Shown: piece by piece, positions 33,804-46,700 of the stretch
Numbering within the stretch: the first letter of the stretch is position 1
Layout of the letters: every line of letters starts with the position of its first letter
Origin: Candolleomyces eurysporus
Lineage: Eukaryota > Basidiomycota > Agaricomycetes > Agaricales > Psathyrellaceae
Reading direction: 5' to 3'
NCBI GenBank assembly: GCA_027579435.1
Contig: JANBPK010000822.1
Coordinates: 37,517-101,516 of the forward strand
DNA length: 64,000 nt
Made by a program: the position numbers and the translations under genes
Notes under the pieces: generated by a model
Database searches by the model: none
Seen by the model: the letters and a program-made list of their open reading frames with translations, nothing else
Told to the model about the DNA's origin: nothing

Positions 33804-35561
33804 ATGGATAAATCTGTCATCGGCCTCGGTGATCAAGTTCGCAGCTTGTATCTTTCGGACGTAAGTGTTGGGGTTGGCACAATCTCGGATCACATTCCCT
33901 GACGTTGTTTCCCATATCCTCCAGTCCCTCTTTTGTACGCTCCTCGAAGCCATTCATCTGCCTTGCATAAATTTATACACCTCTAGTTTCAGGCTGTGTT
34001 CTATATGTTTGTGCTTGGCAGCCCAATTTGGTTGTATCTCGCGCTCAGGACTGTTGAATGCTACAGATTCTGGATTATCTAGGCACCATAGAAGCAGAGG
34101 TGAGTGGTTGAGAATTCAGGTCATAGCCATGCCTAACGTTCACACTATTGCCATGCCATAGGTCAGCTACATCTGGGCGGAGCCATGGAAGCTGGGGAAG
34201 TGCCTCTTCCTCCTCTCAAGATACTTCCCTGCTACAACCATGCCGTTTATCCTCTACGGTCAGGATTTTGTGAGAGGATTTGAGCCTTTTGACAGATTTT
34301 TTCTTGTCTAGTTCAAGTTGCCTTTGCTAACGCCAATACTATCTCGTCACCGAAAGTCCGTCCTAGTTCTCTAGTTCACTACACTTCAAAGCTTTACAAC
34401 TCATGACCAATTACCTTCCAGACATATTTTATACTCGAGACGTTGCAGAATGGTGAATTTTCTTTCAGAAATAAAGGATATGCTGATGATAACCCAGGGA
34501 CTGTGGTACAAAGTCATCGTCATATTCTTCCTCTACGTCCCAACTGGTGAATTTTGGGCTCAATTTATACATAAAATTCGTTGATTTCCTAATTTGAGAG
34601 GCTCAAGGAATGCAACTTCTATGCCTTTATGCGTTGCTCGGGGCCAAGAGAAGGCACGGGGTCATCATAGCGATCATGTACACGGTGCGGATGTTCTACC
34701 TTTGTGTCGCAACATCTCTGATCCAATCCTTCGTTCTAGACGATGCTAACGGTATCGTGCACTTTAATGGGAAGCTACCTCGCCGTCGCATATGGTATAA
34801 AGACTATTTTCTTTTTGCCTCTTAACAAGAAATCTAACATACGAGGCACTTAGTGACGCCTTCTCTACTTCTGAACCTCTACCCGTTTGAGCTGCACTCT
34901 GCAGACCCAATATATCGCATCATTGCAAATTATTGGGTGATGGCTCGGGAATCTAGTGTGTCAAAATTTCCTATTTCTGGCCTGGCAAGCTGAAGAGCGA
35001 CTTCTAGGCATATTCCTTTTTTCAGTTTTCGTCTTCTACAGGCGTTATCGACGTTACTTTTGGTGGAATCGCTCGACCTCGGTTTCGAATCCGTCACTTT
35101 TCACAATCATTCAACGCGATGGCCTTCTGTACTATTTTGCACTCCTTGGTAGGCGTATCTCTGAATCCACTCCAGAAAGCTCGCGTGTTCTTATTCCAGG
35201 GGATTGAAAATCAGCCACAGCTTTGTTCACAATTATCAGATACGTACATGGGATTCGGGTGAGTTTGCAAGATCTTGGTGTTATCTGAGCACCGTTACTG
35301 ATGCCCTTAGCAAGATTAACCTTGAGTCAGTGACCAATCTAGAGGCCATAACTGTGGCATTCTGATCAACGGTATAACAGGGCACTCACCACTCTATTTC
35401 CAACAATATTCGCCAATAGACTCTTCTTGGATCTGAGGCAAAGCAACAGCGCTGAGACTCAATCCGCAATTTCGGGCATTATTTTTGCTAGGGTTGGGAC
35501 AGAACTTGAAGGGGAGATTGACGATCGAATGGAGGAACCACAGCAAGTTCTAACTGCGTAG
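33804..35561 (+). CDS. DUF6533-type multi-pass membrane protein, tandem copy 2
   Basis: Exons 33804-33860, 33993-34010, 34067-34099 and 34162-34258 join in phase. They code MDKSVIGLGDQVRSLYLSD, AVFYMF, ILDYLGTIEAE and VSYIWAEPWKLGKCLFLLSR. This is the DUF6533 N-terminal pattern of fungal seven-helix membrane proteins. All four donors are GT. Downstream, MQLLCLYALLGAKRRHGVI, FYLCVATSLIQSFVLDD, FLFSVFVFYRRYRRYFWW and FANRLFFLDLRQSN are recognisable later segments, and the stop is at 35559-35561. The exon joins between 34259 and 34615 are not clear to me. Copies 1 and 2 are a direct tandem duplication of roughly 2.1 kb including the 5' flank. Receptor-like function is often guessed for the family but not shown. 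Confidence 0.6.
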
Positions 35562-36990
35562 CTTAGTCTTACGCCGTGTCCGTCAATTTAGTATAACGCC
35601 TCAATGACTACTTCGTCGTACTATCATCGATCAGAGGTTCGTAAATTATGCAAAGCACATATTTTNACCTTGGATTTCTGGCTTCGAAGTCGATAACAAG
35701 TGTTTCTAGAGGGGATAAACTCGAAATATCGACTTTTTTNGCGGAACGTTCTGTCTCCTTTTTGCAGGAGGTTTTCAGGCTTTTGTCACACATGCCGGGC
35801 AACGGCGTGTCGGAAACTAGAATAAATGATCCAATTTTGGACTCGTAAATTCTCGGGTTCTCGTCGCTCGGAGCTCTTCGCTAGCACCATCGACAATGAA
35901 AGCTCGTCACCTGTGACATATACGAACCTCTGGTCGATGATAGTACGAGGATTTACGGGACTGGTCTCATCAAAATTATTCAAAGGGATTAAGGGAATGG
36001 CGTGAGCAGGATCTATCCCACCGTCGGAATTGGCGCGCAGAGTAGATTGCCATCAAAATAGCCGGAAGTCTTGCTCACTGTCCTGTATCCGTCTTGCCCT
36101 TCTTATCGCTCCCAAACCTAGCAGAATTATTCTGGAAAGGACGCTGAACATTCATGAGCTTTATTTTTCATCTTGGAAAAGGCATCTCCAATTAATAACG
36201 AGAGTCCTTGTAATGTCTAAAGGACTGCTGGAACGCTACGCCATCCATTGAACGCGGGGCTGCTAATTGTAACCCAGATCAAGCAGACACTTAGCGCTCA
36301 GTTGTGAACGCGGTCACATGGGTTGACATACCTAATGAATAGTGTCGGTTGGGCCCAACGATGTTGTTTCTCTGCCACCACGATGGAGGTGGTCGATGCC
36401 CATGCGATCGACCTTCCTCACTGCTAACTCGGTTCAAGCTCCACAGCTTGGAATCTGGACTACAATAAAGCGTCAAGAACTTGTCGACTGAGGTTGTCGC
36501 GTCACCATGCTCTATTTTTATCTTTCACGCGTCTTTCATTTCCGCTGTCCTGTCAAGGGAGAATAGAAACCCGTCGCGATGCATCATTTACTAGTCTGCT
36601 CAAAAGTTTGCTGGACATCAATGTTGGGTTTGCCAAGTGAAATAAAATACTCTCTAAATTTACCCCTCAGCGTGCGATACCTTCTCCTGATCCCTGTGCA
36701 AAGACACAGCTTGAGAGTGGAATGTTTCAGACGGTCGAACAATAATAAGCGGCTCGCGCACGGTCTCGAGCGGGAGTTGGGTGTGTTTGTTTGTGCCTGC
36801 CAACTGTCAGCCAAGCCTTTCCCACGGAGAGGATATATTCATCTGCGGCGTTGTGCTCGAATTCTCTCCATCACGACCATTCAGCAGCACTGCCAGCTCG
36901 CTGCCCCCTTTAAACTTCAACCTCACCCGGCCACTCCTTTCCGGTTTCCTTCTACCTCGTCTCTAGTTTTTATTCTTCCTCTTAGGCTCC
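35562..36990. other. Intergenic region with a MITE-like element and the lyase B promoter
   Basis: No supported gene. It contains the inverted-repeat element at 35616-35948. The last 400 bases should hold the lyase B promoter and leader. A pyrimidine-rich TTCCTCTTAG just before the ATG matches TTTTTCTTTCAG before lyase A and looks like the 3' end of a leader intron. Confidence 0.5.
35616..35948. mobile_element. MITE-like element with 28-bp terminal inverted repeats
   Basis: The left end 35616-35643 begins TCGTACTATCATCGATCAGA and ends GGTTCGTA. It is repeated inverted at 35921-35948 with one mismatch. The 333-bp element has no coding capacity. I see no clear target-site duplication at the borders, so it could also be another kind of large inverted repeat. 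Confidence 0.6.
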
Positions 36991-39450
36991 ATGAGCTACG
37001 GGGCCGTTCCCCAGAATTCGCCGTATGGCAACAACGACCCAGCCTTCACCGAATCCGCAACAGGATTCATCAACCCCCAGGGCCAGGCTGTCCCACCGAA
37101 GAAGAGGGGTTTGAGCCCATGGATCAAGTTTGGCATCCCCGTCGCCTTGGTCGTCATCGTCGCCGCCGTTGTGGGAGGCGTACTGGGCTCCCGGAAGAGC
37201 TCGAGCAGCAGCAGTTCAGGCAGCAACAGCGGTAAGGCAACCGGTGACGAGGTCCCCTCGAACGCACCCGTNGCCACCGCCACGAATGTGCTGGCTGCTG
37301 GACGATTTGCAACCGCCACCGACAGCAAGTACATGGTGCCAATCTACCCTTCAGCTGTCAGTGCCCTGCATAATTTTTTTTTCCACGTGGAGTTTGGAAG
37401 CTGATCGATTTTGCAGACCAACACTGCGCTGTTCGCTGCCCCCACCATCGCTGCCGGCGCCTCGACGTGGCCAAGCGACTCGTTTGCGCCAGCCAACCCC
37501 AGCCCCCTCGAAGTCCGCCCCGATCGACCCCGCCTCATTGCCCCCAAATACAAGTGGGACGCCCTCCCCGAACTCATTCGCAACGACCCTTACCTCCAGG
37601 GATGGAACGAAACCATCTTCAAGAACGCTTCGGACTACCGTGCCCTCAGGCCCATCACCTACTTCATGGATGGTGACAGCGGTATCCTCGACAATGCCCG
37701 TGAATTCAAGATGCGTATCAAAGCCTTTGGCTATGTCTATCAGATCACCAAAAACACGGGATGGGTCGACCGCGCTTGGGAGGAGATCCAGCATGTTATC
37801 AGCCCCCAGTTCGGCCCCGACGACGAGACCAAGTGGAACCCAACCCATTTCCTCGACGCAGCTGAATTCTCGGCCGCATTCGGTATCGCCTACGACTGGT
37901 TCTACGATGTTTGGTCCGACGAGCAAAAGGCCACCATCCGCGACGGTGTCATCCGATATGGTCTGAACCATGGCACTGCCGTGTACGCTGGCACAGCCGA
38001 CTTCGGTTGGTGGCGGACCAACATCACCGGAAACTGGAATTGCGTTTGCAATGGCGGTCTGACCCTCGCTTCCCTTGCGATCCTCGGCGATGACACCACC
38101 GGTGTTGCCAGCGGCCTGCTCGGTCAAACCATCGATAACGCCAAAGCCAACTGCGCCAGGGCTGTCACCAACGACGGTTCTTGGGCCGAGTCGCCCAACT
38201 ACTGGTACTTCGGCACGACTGGTCATGCCGAGATGGCCTCTGCCCTCCTGACTGCCACTGGATCCCACTACGGCCTCCTCGATATCAACCCCGACTACTT
38301 CCGCACCGGTATCTTCCACATGTACGTTTCCGGCCCCACCTCCCTCTTCGACTACGGAGACCACGGCCCACCCAAGTTCTCGACCACCGCCAACTCGATG
38401 CTCCTTTATGGTGCTGAGCTCGATCACCCCGAATTCATCCTCCACCAGCGTGAACAACACGATGCTGCCGAGCCATGGAGCATGTTCTGGTACAACCCCG
38501 CTGTCAATGGAGCGTTCTGGAACGGACTCCCTCTCGACCACTTCTTCGATCAGGAGTTGGTTCAATGGGCGAGCATGAGGAGCAGCTGGACCGACGATGA
38601 TGCCTTGTATGTTGCCATCAAGGCCGGCCGCAACAGGGGACACCAGACACACAACGATCTCGACGTCGGTGACTTCGTCTTCGACGCCCTTGGCACGCGT
38701 TGGGCCGGTGAATTGGGATCGGGTGATTACAGGTCTCCTCAATACTTCAACAGCGAGCTCCAAGATGCCGAGCGATGGAAGTACTACAGGAAGGCTACTG
38801 TTGGACAGAACACCTTGTGCGTTGCCAATGGGAACCAGAATGTTGAGAGCAGGCCGACTGTCAAGCATGATTCTTCCGGAACTGCCCAGGGCTCCAGCAC
38901 TGTCCTCAATATCCCCGATGATTCCACCGCCTTCTGGACTACCGATATGACCAGTGCCTACTTCGAAGCGTGCGTATNCCCCCGCCTGACTTTCATTCTG
39001 GTTACAACGCTAACTTTGTTATGCAGTTCTTCCGTCAAGCGAGGTGCCCGCCTCCTCAACAAGCGTCGCCAATTCCTGCTCCAAGACGAGATCACCGCTG
39101 AAGGCGCCGTCCAATGGCGCATGCACACCAACGCGACCATCGCCATCGAGTCTGGAGGCACCTCTGCAACCCTCACCCTCGACGGGCAGACGCTCAAGGT
39201 GTCGATCCTCAACGCTCCCTCTGGCGCCCAGTTCTCTACGGTGCAGCCTGTGCGACCTGCGGGTATGCCCGAGCCGCTCGTGCCGGACCAGGAGAACCCT
39301 GGTGTGACGGTGTTGGCGATTAGCTTGCCTGCGGGGACGTATAACTTGCAGGTGTTGTTCAACCCGCAGTGGCCTGGTATGAGCGATTCGGATTTCGTGA
39401 CGCCCTCGAGTGTGCCGTTGGATAACTGGAGCTTGCGGAGTCACGATTGA
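36991..39450 (+). CDS. Membrane-anchored heparinase II/III-like polysaccharide lyase, copy B
   Basis: Exons 36991-37356, 37417-38969 and 39027-39450 join to 780 residues. The N-terminal tail MSYGAVPQNSPYGNNDPAF, a single membrane helix at about residues 49-67 and a Ser stalk make it a type II membrane protein. The extracellular part has GWNETIFKNASDYRALRPI, NITGNWNCVCNGG (Asn), ESPNYWYFGTTGHAEM (Tyr) and HNDLDVGDFVFDALGTRWA (His), then a beta-sandwich-like C-terminus. This matches alginate-lyase/heparinase II-III architecture; beta-elimination of a uronic-acid polysaccharide is the expected reaction, with substrate unknown. Two isolated Ns occur, one in the coding sequence and one in intron 2. 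It is nearly identical to copy A at 12451-14917 and is tail to tail with regulator 4. A 505-codon frame on its other strand is a codon-bias shadow. Confidence 0.9.
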
Positions 39451-40045
39451 TCGATGAGTGGTTTGGATAGGGAGGAGAGGTGGTGGCTCGTCCATCATCT
39501 ATCTGTCTCGAGTGTTTGTGTGGGTAGACTCGGCGTTGGCTGGGTGTCTTCATGATTGGATTTGTCCCGGATTATTTGCATGGATGATGAACGACACGCG
39601 TTTGGTTTCCCTTTTTTTTTCCCCTGACTGATTGATACTGTGGACACTTTCCTCTTACCTTTTTTTCATCTTGGATAATTTTTTTCTTACCCTCCCATAC
39701 TTACCGGCATATACCTTACACCGATATGGTTGACGTTGTGTTGGTCGGTATGATGCCGCTCCTTGTGTTTCTTTTTACTTCTCCACGTGCCACGGGTTGT
39801 CTTGCGAGCTCGACCTGGCGCTCAACGCTGATATCACTCTGATTGTGACCGGGACAGTGTAATCATACAAAACCATACCATATCTACACAACTTATATAT
39901 CCTTTGGTATAATTCAAAAATCGGTTTGGTCCGAAAGGTGGTAGCGAGATTAAGGATGAGCCATCGTGGTAATGTAGGATGAATTCAGTGAGTAGAGGGG
40001 TGTGCCTATGGTCAGCCGGGTGGTGCACTCGTGCAGCAGGAAGTA
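39451..40045. other. Convergent 3' region of lyase B and regulator 4
   Basis: About 600 bases without a gene, with T-rich runs at 39609-39619 and 39658-39665. The region resembles the 3' flank of lyase A (11967-12450 read inverted), including the part next to the regulator stop, so it belongs to the duplicated block. Confidence 0.65.
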
Positions 40046-43000
40046 CTATAAACTGAAATTGAAGCCTTGTTGGTTATCGAAATTGCCCGAAAGGGCCTCG
40101 ACATCCAACAGATACTTGCTCCAGTCATTCGGGCTGATGAAGAGGTTAGGAAGAAAGCGATCTATCGTCAGCATCGAAGGCGTACAGATAGGAGGAGGAT
40201 TCCACTCACTCGTAGCCAGAGGGCACGCCTGTCCAGAGCATCGCATCTTGGGTGGTCAGTACTAGACCGTCGCTACCCTGTTCAGAGGCTGTCGACGACG
40301 ACGGAGATTGCGCATTAGGCCATTGATACACCGAAGTCGTCGAAGCTGGGGGTGCTCCAGCTGGCCCGTCGAATATCGTACCAAATGGAGCAGATATGCC
40401 TGCACCGGCGTTGGGAAGTTGGCCGGCGGGATGAGCGTTAGGCTGCCCGTACCCATACAGGGTCTGCAGCTGGTCGAGTTGCTGGCTCCATGTCATGTTC
40501 TGTCCGCTTTCAACGCCGTTCATCTGCGAGAAGGATCCCGCCAGGTCCGGGGTGTCGAAATGGAATCCGTCAAGAGGCAGGTCATTCGATGTAGCAGTAG
40601 CGACGTTCTCTTGGGATTCGTTCGTCGTCGGGAGTGATCTTGGGCTTTCGGACGCTGGTGGGTCGTTCGTCCGGAGACTGGCGCTGGTATTGGTCGGAGA
40701 AGCCGTCGCAGCTTCGGTGGTAACATCATTCTGAGGCCCTGGTGAACAGAACTGGGCGTCTTCGACGTCGCTTTCATCATCATCCTCGGTGCTGCGACGA
40801 CGCTTCGGTCTCTTGACCTGCTCAAGCGGCACCATACCCATGGAGACGAGCGCCATGAGAATATCACTGAATTAGATCTCAGTATATGTCAAAGTTGAGG
40901 AACTGAACGAGGATAGCATACCAGAAACGTCCTGCTGAATGCCACCTATGCGATGATCCAATACGAGCATTTAGTAGAGAGCGAAATTACATATATCACT
41001 CGGGACCCACCTTGCTTCATATGTCTGCAACACCTTGATACTGGTAAAGATTGAATTCATGTCTCTAACCTCGTCCGCCAAGGGGACGCCGGTATGTCTG
41101 GCCCTCCAGAAGTTTAACAACAGCATGAGTCCCGCCGTGAATATACTTGTCTATAAACGTGCGCAATTCGTTGTGAAACCCTCCAGCTCGGATACTGGGT
41201 GGAAAGAAGACGTACCTGCGCATGTGGTGCAAGGGCCTGTCCCTTCTGCGACTGGACCTCCAGGATCCGGATACAGGTCCTCGCAGCATTCGTACAGATT
41301 GCTAGGGACGTTAACGCCAGCGACTTGTGAGCTGGGCAAGTGACAAATGCTCGGTGAGCTAAGATCTGGGTGGCATAGTATGTAGTCCATAATTTGGCGG
41401 ATTGGCTGAGGAAGATTCCTTGCAGACGGCCGGGTTCCCAACGAACTATGTATAGTCAATATATCAGGAAAACGGGCGATAGAAAATACAAGACGAAACG
41501 TACGGTGGTAGGGGACAGAGTCGGCCCAGGAGTTCAAAGCGGAATCGAGATTAGCAAGCGTGATTCGGTCCCAATCTCCGGCAGAAGTTCCAGGAGGTGG
41601 ATCGGGACGCCTCACAGAGTACTGGGCACTTGGTCAGGACTTTCCAATGAACGGGCAGGCTGTAAAAACTTACGAATGCTCTGTGAGAAGATGCATGAAT
41701 TTCGACAAGTTTGAGGATTAAGCAGAAGTATGAGGCTTTGGACGGTACCCCAGGAGGTTGTTTGAACGCAAGTTCGGCATCTGGATGGTCCCAGTACTCG
41801 TCGTCGCAATCAATAGGCATTTCCACATCAAAGCTAAGCAAAATCAGTACTCGAGGACCAACGACTGTAGTCACGGACGTACTCAGAAATATTCATAGCA
41901 GCAGGTCGGCCAACTGAAGCTGCTATCAATGAGTCCAGGAACAGAAGCACCCAGAAGACCCTCTTGCGAAGCTCGCCTTCCACCGTGGGCTTCGTCCCAG
42001 CTCCCTTTTTGTTGAGGCCGATGTCTTGGGCAGCTCTGACCCCGAGACCGACCAGGTACCAGCATTTGTCCGATGTCGAGGTTCCTTGGATATAAAGCAC
42101 TGCGAGCTGCGTGTGGAATTGAGCCTAAAAATCGCCGTTCAAAGTCTGGGAATACGCACACATAAGGCCTGCAGCTCGTAGAGCGAAGGCGCTCGCAGAA
42201 AACACTCCTGAAACAATCTCAATTGACTGAACCACTTGTAGCCGCTGCTATGAAAAGAAGTGGTTCCTTCTAGAAGAACCCGCTCGTCATCTGAATACCG
42301 CGCTGCTACCGCACAGACTCCCAAAACCACTTGAGCAAAATCTGGGCTAGACAGGTGAAGGTCGGCTTTGAACGCCTTTTCAAACGTCCCGCGGTGCAAT
42401 AGAGGGACATAGAGATTGGTGGTGTCAAAGTAGAGCTGAACCAGGTGGTTCATAAGGTCTTTTGGCGGAAAATCGAATGGCTTACGCTCTGTCGGCACCG
42501 CTCGCTCCCACTGCAACACAAGTCATTAGCTCAAGAGGCCTTTCGGAGCTGAAATGCTTTCTACTTACAGGGTGGATTGTCCAAAACTCTGGGCGCATAT
42601 GTTGCCTCATCAATAGTGCGGCAGGTTTCTGAGAGACGCAGCGGTCGAGAACTGAAATTCTTTTGAGCTCAAGAGCCGTGGTGTCCACCAGTGCGACGCT
42701 GCTGGATGCACCGAAAAACCGGTCTCGAGACCCAGTGAGGACCAGAGAGCGCTTCAGAGTATTGGAAAGAGCAACTGTCGAGTCTTCTTCTGGTGTTTCA
42801 CCATCAGGTTCGTCTGGCTGTGAACGTTCATTGGAGGTATTGACAGCTGCATCACTAGTACACGAAGGCGACGGTGCATTTGACGCTGGAGTTGAGACTG
42901 CTCTGCCAAAAGCATCGGCCGGTACCGCAGCTTCTAGGGCGCGAGCATACCGTGCGATGTCCATCATTACTTCTCGGACGAGCGCCGGGTTTGCTGGTGC

Positions 43001-43534
43001 TTGGTATGACCTCGATAAAACCGTGTTCAGCAGGGGGTCCATGGTCTCACGCAGTCGTCCTAATGATTGCGGTGGTGAGCGCGTCTCCGAAGGGCACCTG
43101 CCTTTCCTGCAGAGGTAAGAATATTAAATGGAGAGTATTGCGAGATATTTATACATGCCTAGACGCCTTTTGTTTTTTCTATGGAAATAATAAAGCCTAT
43201 AAGTCGCAGAGCTCGTCTTTGCATGACACTACCCACCTGAGTTAGATAGAGGTGAGTGCAATCTGTATTAAAATTCACACAGTTCGAGCATTTCTGGCCT
43301 GGCCTCTCGGCTGCATCGCCTTCAGGTCAAGTCAGTAGGCGTATTTGTGACGCAGAGACGGTAACATACAGCGTACTAGGAGAAAATAGGATTGAGGATC
43401 CCCTCAGATCGAATAGAAACATCAAAGAACTGACTCTTTCTATGTCGACATACATCACACGCGCCATGTAGCCTCCGACGCTTCGTCTTGACCGCGGCTT
43501 CACCTTGAAATCGATATTCCGTTTCAGACGACAT
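40046..43534 (-). CDS. Zn2Cys6 fungal transcription factor, array member 4
   Basis: It starts MSSETEYRFQGEAAVKTK at 43534. The zinc cluster CDVCRHRKIRCDAAERPGQ plus KCSNC and DCTH is complete and needs the 6-nt exon at 43370-43375. Then follow MDPLLNTVLSRSYQAPANPA, DRFFGASSSVALV, the fungal_trans domain with LYFDTTNLYVPLLHRGTFE, CDDEYWDHPDAELAFKQP and SLAICTNAARTCI. The C-terminal part has DDDESDVEDAQFC, MTWSQQLDQLQTLY and the final NDWSKYLLDVEALS before FNFSL at 40046. It is convergent with lyase copy B. Remnants of a close copy of this gene lie at 11826-11966 and 14950-15755 around lyase copy A, so it is the best candidate for a lyase-linked regulator. That link is inference from linkage. 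Confidence 0.88.
43370..43375 (-). other. Six-nucleotide micro-exon of regulator 4
   Basis: The coding strand reads TACGCT, flanked by TCCTAG and GTATGT. It completes the Lys-Ile-Arg-Cys codons of the zinc cluster. Confidence 0.8.
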
Positions 43535-43785
43535 GAGGGTAAGGGAGAAGCTTGAGATTCAATTGATGACGCCATCATGGATGGACTGGCATTAGTAAGA
43601 CAATTACAGCTCTCCATCCTCCGTTCACTTCGTCGATCAATGCTGAGAAATCCACTGTTGCGACGACTTCCTAATTCAAAAACGTGCTATTGATACCGTA
43701 TCTTACTCCAAAAGTCGTTCCTGGACCATCGAGCAAGGTAGTACCCGCTGGAAACATTTCTCTACACTGGGAAATGGGCTGCCGA

Positions 43786-46700
43786 CTATCTACCGTATGC
43801 TAATGTTCCTTGATCGCCGCTAAGGTAACTAAACGATTGTGACTCGACAATGTGAGAAGAGTGTGGGTCTTGCTGGAAGTGGGCAGCGCTGAGAGCATCC
43901 ATATGTGAGAAATAGGGTCCCCAGTCATCCAAGCTGTGATGTTGCAATGCAATTCGTGAGCCCAGAGCTGGTAAAGAAACGGAGTAAGATGCTTTACCTA
44001 TGTCCCATTGGGAAGTCAGTCCACAGAGTGGCATCTTGTACACCCAAAAGATCGCTTCCCGGGTTAGATGCGTAGGCATCCGCTGAAAATGGTTCAGAAT
44101 CAACGGCCGACGAAGAAGAGGCTTAAAGCTCACAAGGAGGAAAAGTGGACAACGGCGGTCCACGACTACTTATGGGGCCACTTGATTCGATCGGGGATGC
44201 GAAAGTTGGCGGATTGGCACTCAGGTTGTGAGAGCCGAAGCCTGCAGTCTCGATGGTGGGGGCCATGATATTTGCGCCGCGTCTAGTCTGATCTTCGCCG
44301 CTAGACACTTCCCCCCACAGCGCATCAAGCTCATCTAACTGCCGCTTCCAGGCTAGATTGTGTTCTCCATCCATCTGGTTAAAGGGAGGGAAAGGTTTGC
44401 TGAGGTCGCAGATGTACAATGGAATGGCGTCAGTCGGGACAGTTGAATACGGCGGTGGGGACTCCGGAGTGGACACCAGAGCTTGGATAAAGGTGGACGG
44501 CGGTGGGGGGTCTCTCAAACGAGAGAACTCCATTGTTTGGGAGGAGTTGGTGCTGCTNTCTGAAAGTGGAGGCGTTGTAATCGCAGGCCAAACCATGACC
44601 TCTTGATTTGGATAATCAGTATCCTCGTTGCGAGGACGCTTTGCCCGGGGTGGACCCGTTGATTGGGGGGGCAATCCGGCAGAAGCAAGGGTTGTCAGAA
44701 TGTCGCTGAAAATGATATTTGAAACATGCAGACATTGAAAAGAAAGCAGAAACGCACCGAAAGCGTCCGGCTGCATGCCACCTATAACTTTGAGTTTGAG
44801 TAAAGTTTAGGTTGCAGGATGATGGTAACAGACTGACCGCGTTTCGTGTTTTTTCAACACGTCGATACACGCCTGCACTGCCTTCATCTCCCTCTCTTCG
44901 TCGATTGAGCGAATACCAGCATTCCTAGACCTCCAAAGATTGAGTATCAGCATCACGCCCGATATGAAGGCGGCTTTCTATCATACGATACTGGTCCGTC
45001 AGGTCCCGAGAGTAAATTTAACGTACAAATCGTACCTGTGCATGCGGGACGGGAACGAGCCCCTTCCGCGAGTGTGTCTCCATCACCCGGGCACAGGCCC
45101 TGGCAGCATTTGTACAGATCGCTAGCGACGATAGCGCTAGCCCTGGATCGTCTCGACAGGCAACAAACGGGCGATGAGCGAGAATCTGGACGCAGTAGTA
45201 CGTGGAAACCAAGTTGGCGGACTGGTCGATGAAAATACCCCCCAGAGAGTGAGAATCCCAACGAACTGTACAGCAAGCGATAGAGAATGAGAAAGGTCAG
45301 AGGGCTCGAGCAGCAAATCGGACGCACGGTGGCCAGGAACAGAGTCAACCCATGCGTTTAACGCAGAGTCGATATTTACAAGCGCNAAGTCTGTCGCGTT
45401 CCCCTGGCGAGATACCTGGAGGAGGTTCTTTAGGTGTAACTGAGTACTACAAACCACGTTGAGACGTCTGAACACCGCCGGTGAATCTTTGATGAACTCA
45501 CAAATGCCCTCTGCACGTTATGGTGGATTTTGATGAGCTCAATCATCGAACAAAAGAAGGAGACGCGAGATGGTATTCCAGCTGGCTGCTTGAATGCAAC
45601 CTCGGGATTGGAACTTTCCCAGTATTCATCGTCGCAATCGATAGGTAGCTCCAAATCAAGGCTGAAATGGGATTAGTCATGAATGTCAAAGGTTAGAGGG
45701 CTCGCCAATTGACATACTCTGAGAGCTCGACGGCCGGTGGCCGACCGACAGCAGCGGAAACCAATGAATCCGCGAGTATAAACATCCAAAAAACCCGTTT
45801 TCGAAGCTCATTTTCAACGGTGGGCTTCAACCCAGGATTTCTTCTGTTGAGGCCGATGTCCTGAGCGGCCCTGATCCCGTAACCAATTAGATACCAGCAT
45901 TGCTCGGGAGTTGATGAGCCATGACGATAGGTAATAGAAAGCTGTACTAGAGTTTCAGCAAATGCGAGATCGGAGGGGGGGATGACACGTACGTATAGGG
46001 TTTGTAAGTCGTATAGCGAAGGTGCTCGCTGACTCGACTCGTGAAAGAGTTTGATTTGGCGGAACCATTTGAAACCGTTACTGAAGAGGGAGGTTGTTCC
46101 TTCGAGAAGGACCCGTGGATCATTCGAGTAGCGTGATGCGACTGCGCACACACCCAGAACGACCATTCCAAATCCCGTGCACGAAAGATGAAGCCCACTC
46201 TGGATCCCCTTTTCCAAGGTGGGTCGGTGCATGAAGGGGAAGTAAGCGTTAACGTAGGCAAAATACATGCCCACCAATTCGTTAAGCAGGTCGGGTGGAG
46301 GAAAATCCAAAGGGGTATTGTCTATAGGTGGTGGTTGTTCCCACTGTTAAACCCAATTAGTCAGATGGGTTGCAGTGACGGAGATTCGCGAAAGTTACTC
46401 ACTGGGAGGACCGACCAAAACTCCGGCCTCATGTGCTTCTTCATCGTTATTGCTCGACCTGGTCCTGGGGACAAGTGATTCTGGGAAGCCTCCCTGAGTT
46501 CCATGGCTGTAGCATCCACAAGTGCGCTCATGCTCGACGGGCCAAAGAACCGGTCTTTGGCGCCAGTAAGCGTCATTGAACGGTTGAAATCGTGGACAAG
46601 CGTAGACCGCTGTTCCAAATCAAAGTCCTTACCCGGAGGACTCAATGCTATGGTTGCACCGATACTGGTACCGCTCGATTCCTGTAAAGTATGAGACGGT

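Noticed and set aside
37351..38868. 505-codon open frame on the minus strand inside lyase B
   Set aside because: It is fully antisense to the large lyase exon, and a shorter broken version lies opposite lyase A. It is a by-product of GC-rich third positions; its product looks like a low-complexity shadow.
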